From contig NZ_FYEE01000005.1 in assembly GCF_900187645.1 (NCBI RefSeq), forward strand, positions 1 through 64,000: DNA of 64,000 nucleotides, read 5' to 3'. Origin of the DNA: Pseudomonas sp. Irchel 3E20 (GTDB taxonomy: Bacteria > Pseudomonadota > Gammaproteobacteria > Pseudomonadales > Pseudomonadaceae). Below the pieces are notes generated by a model. It made no database searches. It was not told the DNA's origin and was given only the letters and a program-made list of their open reading frames with translations. Positions 63,657 to 64,000 of the stretch are shown in pieces; the stretch's first letter is position 1, and every line of letters begins with the position of its first letter. Both the position numbers and the translations under genes were made by a program.

Positions 63657-64000
63657 ATGATTTCGAAGGAAGGTTTAACCCATCACATTTCCGCCCAGTT
63701 CAACGCTGAACTGGAGGAAGTGCGCAGCCACCTCCTGGCCATGGGCGGGTTGGTGGAAAAGCAGGTCAATGACGCCGTGACGGCGCTGATCGAGGCGGAT
63801 TCCGGCCTGGCCCAGCAGGTGCGCGAGATCGACGACCAGATCAACCAGATGGAACGCAACATCGACGAAGAGTGCCTGCGCATCCTCGCCCGTCGCCAAC
63901 CGGCGGCGTCGGACCTGCGGCTGATTATCAGCATCTCCAAATCGGTGATCGACCTGGAGCGTATCGGCGACGAAGCCACCAAGATCGCCCGCCGTGCCAT
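63657..64000 (+). CDS. phoU: PhoU, phosphate-signalling regulator (cut by right window edge)
   Basis: The first 114 codons of PhoU (about 240 residues in full). It begins MISKEGLTHHISAQFNAELE and shows the helical pattern with LEADSGLAQQ-like and DLRLIISISKSVIDLERIGD segments, including the metal-binding E-x-x-x-D-type motif (ERIGDEATKIARRA). PhoU dampens PhoR and Pst activity when phosphate is plentiful. GGAG precedes the ATG by about 7 bases. It ends the pst operon as usual. Confidence 0.93.
   Translation, partial: MISKEGLTHHISAQFNAELEEVRSHLLAMGGLVEKQVNDAVTALIEADSGLAQQVREIDDQINQMERNIDEECLRILARRQPAASDLRLIISISKSVIDLERIGDEATKIARRA

Overview
The window is chromosomal DNA of a Pseudomonas, most likely from the P. 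fluorescens group. Reasons: the high-GC coding style, a LapA-type adhesin with its LapEBC exporter, REP/REPIN repeats of the GTGGGAGCGGGC kind in many intergenic gaps, an Anr-type box, Pho boxes before pstS and pstC, and Pseudomonas-typical long PstC and PstA proteins. Both ends cut a gene: the adhesin (minus strand, left edge) and phoU (right edge).

Layout. 1-8947: N-terminal part of a LapA-family adhesin, divergent from its type I secretion operon lapE-lapB-lapC. 9044-13910: an XRE regulator, then an oxygen-themed pair: a chemoreceptor behind a perfect Anr/FNR box and a DosP-like heme-PAS GGDEF-EAL protein. 13965-19569: a LysR regulator, a 141-bp tandem REP array and an EmrAB/OM-lipoprotein efflux operon. 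19671-24489: a small membrane protein and a Fur-controlled FecI/FecR/TonB-receptor iron-uptake unit. 24671-27402: a lower-GC predicted toxin/immunity pair on the minus strand. 27600-30276: housekeeping genes cysQ, nudE, yrfG and kbp. 30427-34594: a LysR regulator, fdhD and a YdeP-type molybdopterin oxidoreductase. 34848-37716: a glycine-zipper protein and a four-gene minus-strand operon (paiB-like, two GNATs, thioesterase). 37807-39339: a MocR/PdxR-type regulator whose linker DNA holds a cluster of DnaA boxes. 39415-47433: two convergent giant DUF6543 ('dermonecrotic toxin domain') paralogues. 47531-51334: ansA, aspA and a divergent LysR gene. 51553-53138: purE-purK behind a hairpin leader. 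53245-57220: small stress and membrane proteins, mutarotase, thioesterase and an MHS-family transporter. 57427-64000: the phosphate regulon pstS, pstCAB and phoU.

How the genes fit together. The adhesin and its exporter make a biofilm attachment module. Its LapG-type cleavage site implies c-di-GMP control, but the lapD/lapG genes are not here. The nearby DosP-like phosphodiesterase could link oxygen to the same second messenger. The FecIR-receptor unit and the Pst system are nutrient-starvation modules under Fur and PhoB.

The most unusual signal is the run of DnaA-box-like 12-mers inside the MocR-type regulator gene. It uses rare TTA codons, and a further perfect box lies in another reading frame, which suggests selection on the DNA itself. 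Next in interest are the Anr-box/heme-PAS cluster with a substituted distal heme ligand, the predicted toxin/immunity pair, the paired DUF6543 giants, and the terminator-like hairpin in the purE leader. All start sites and functions come from reading the sequence alone; no database search was run.
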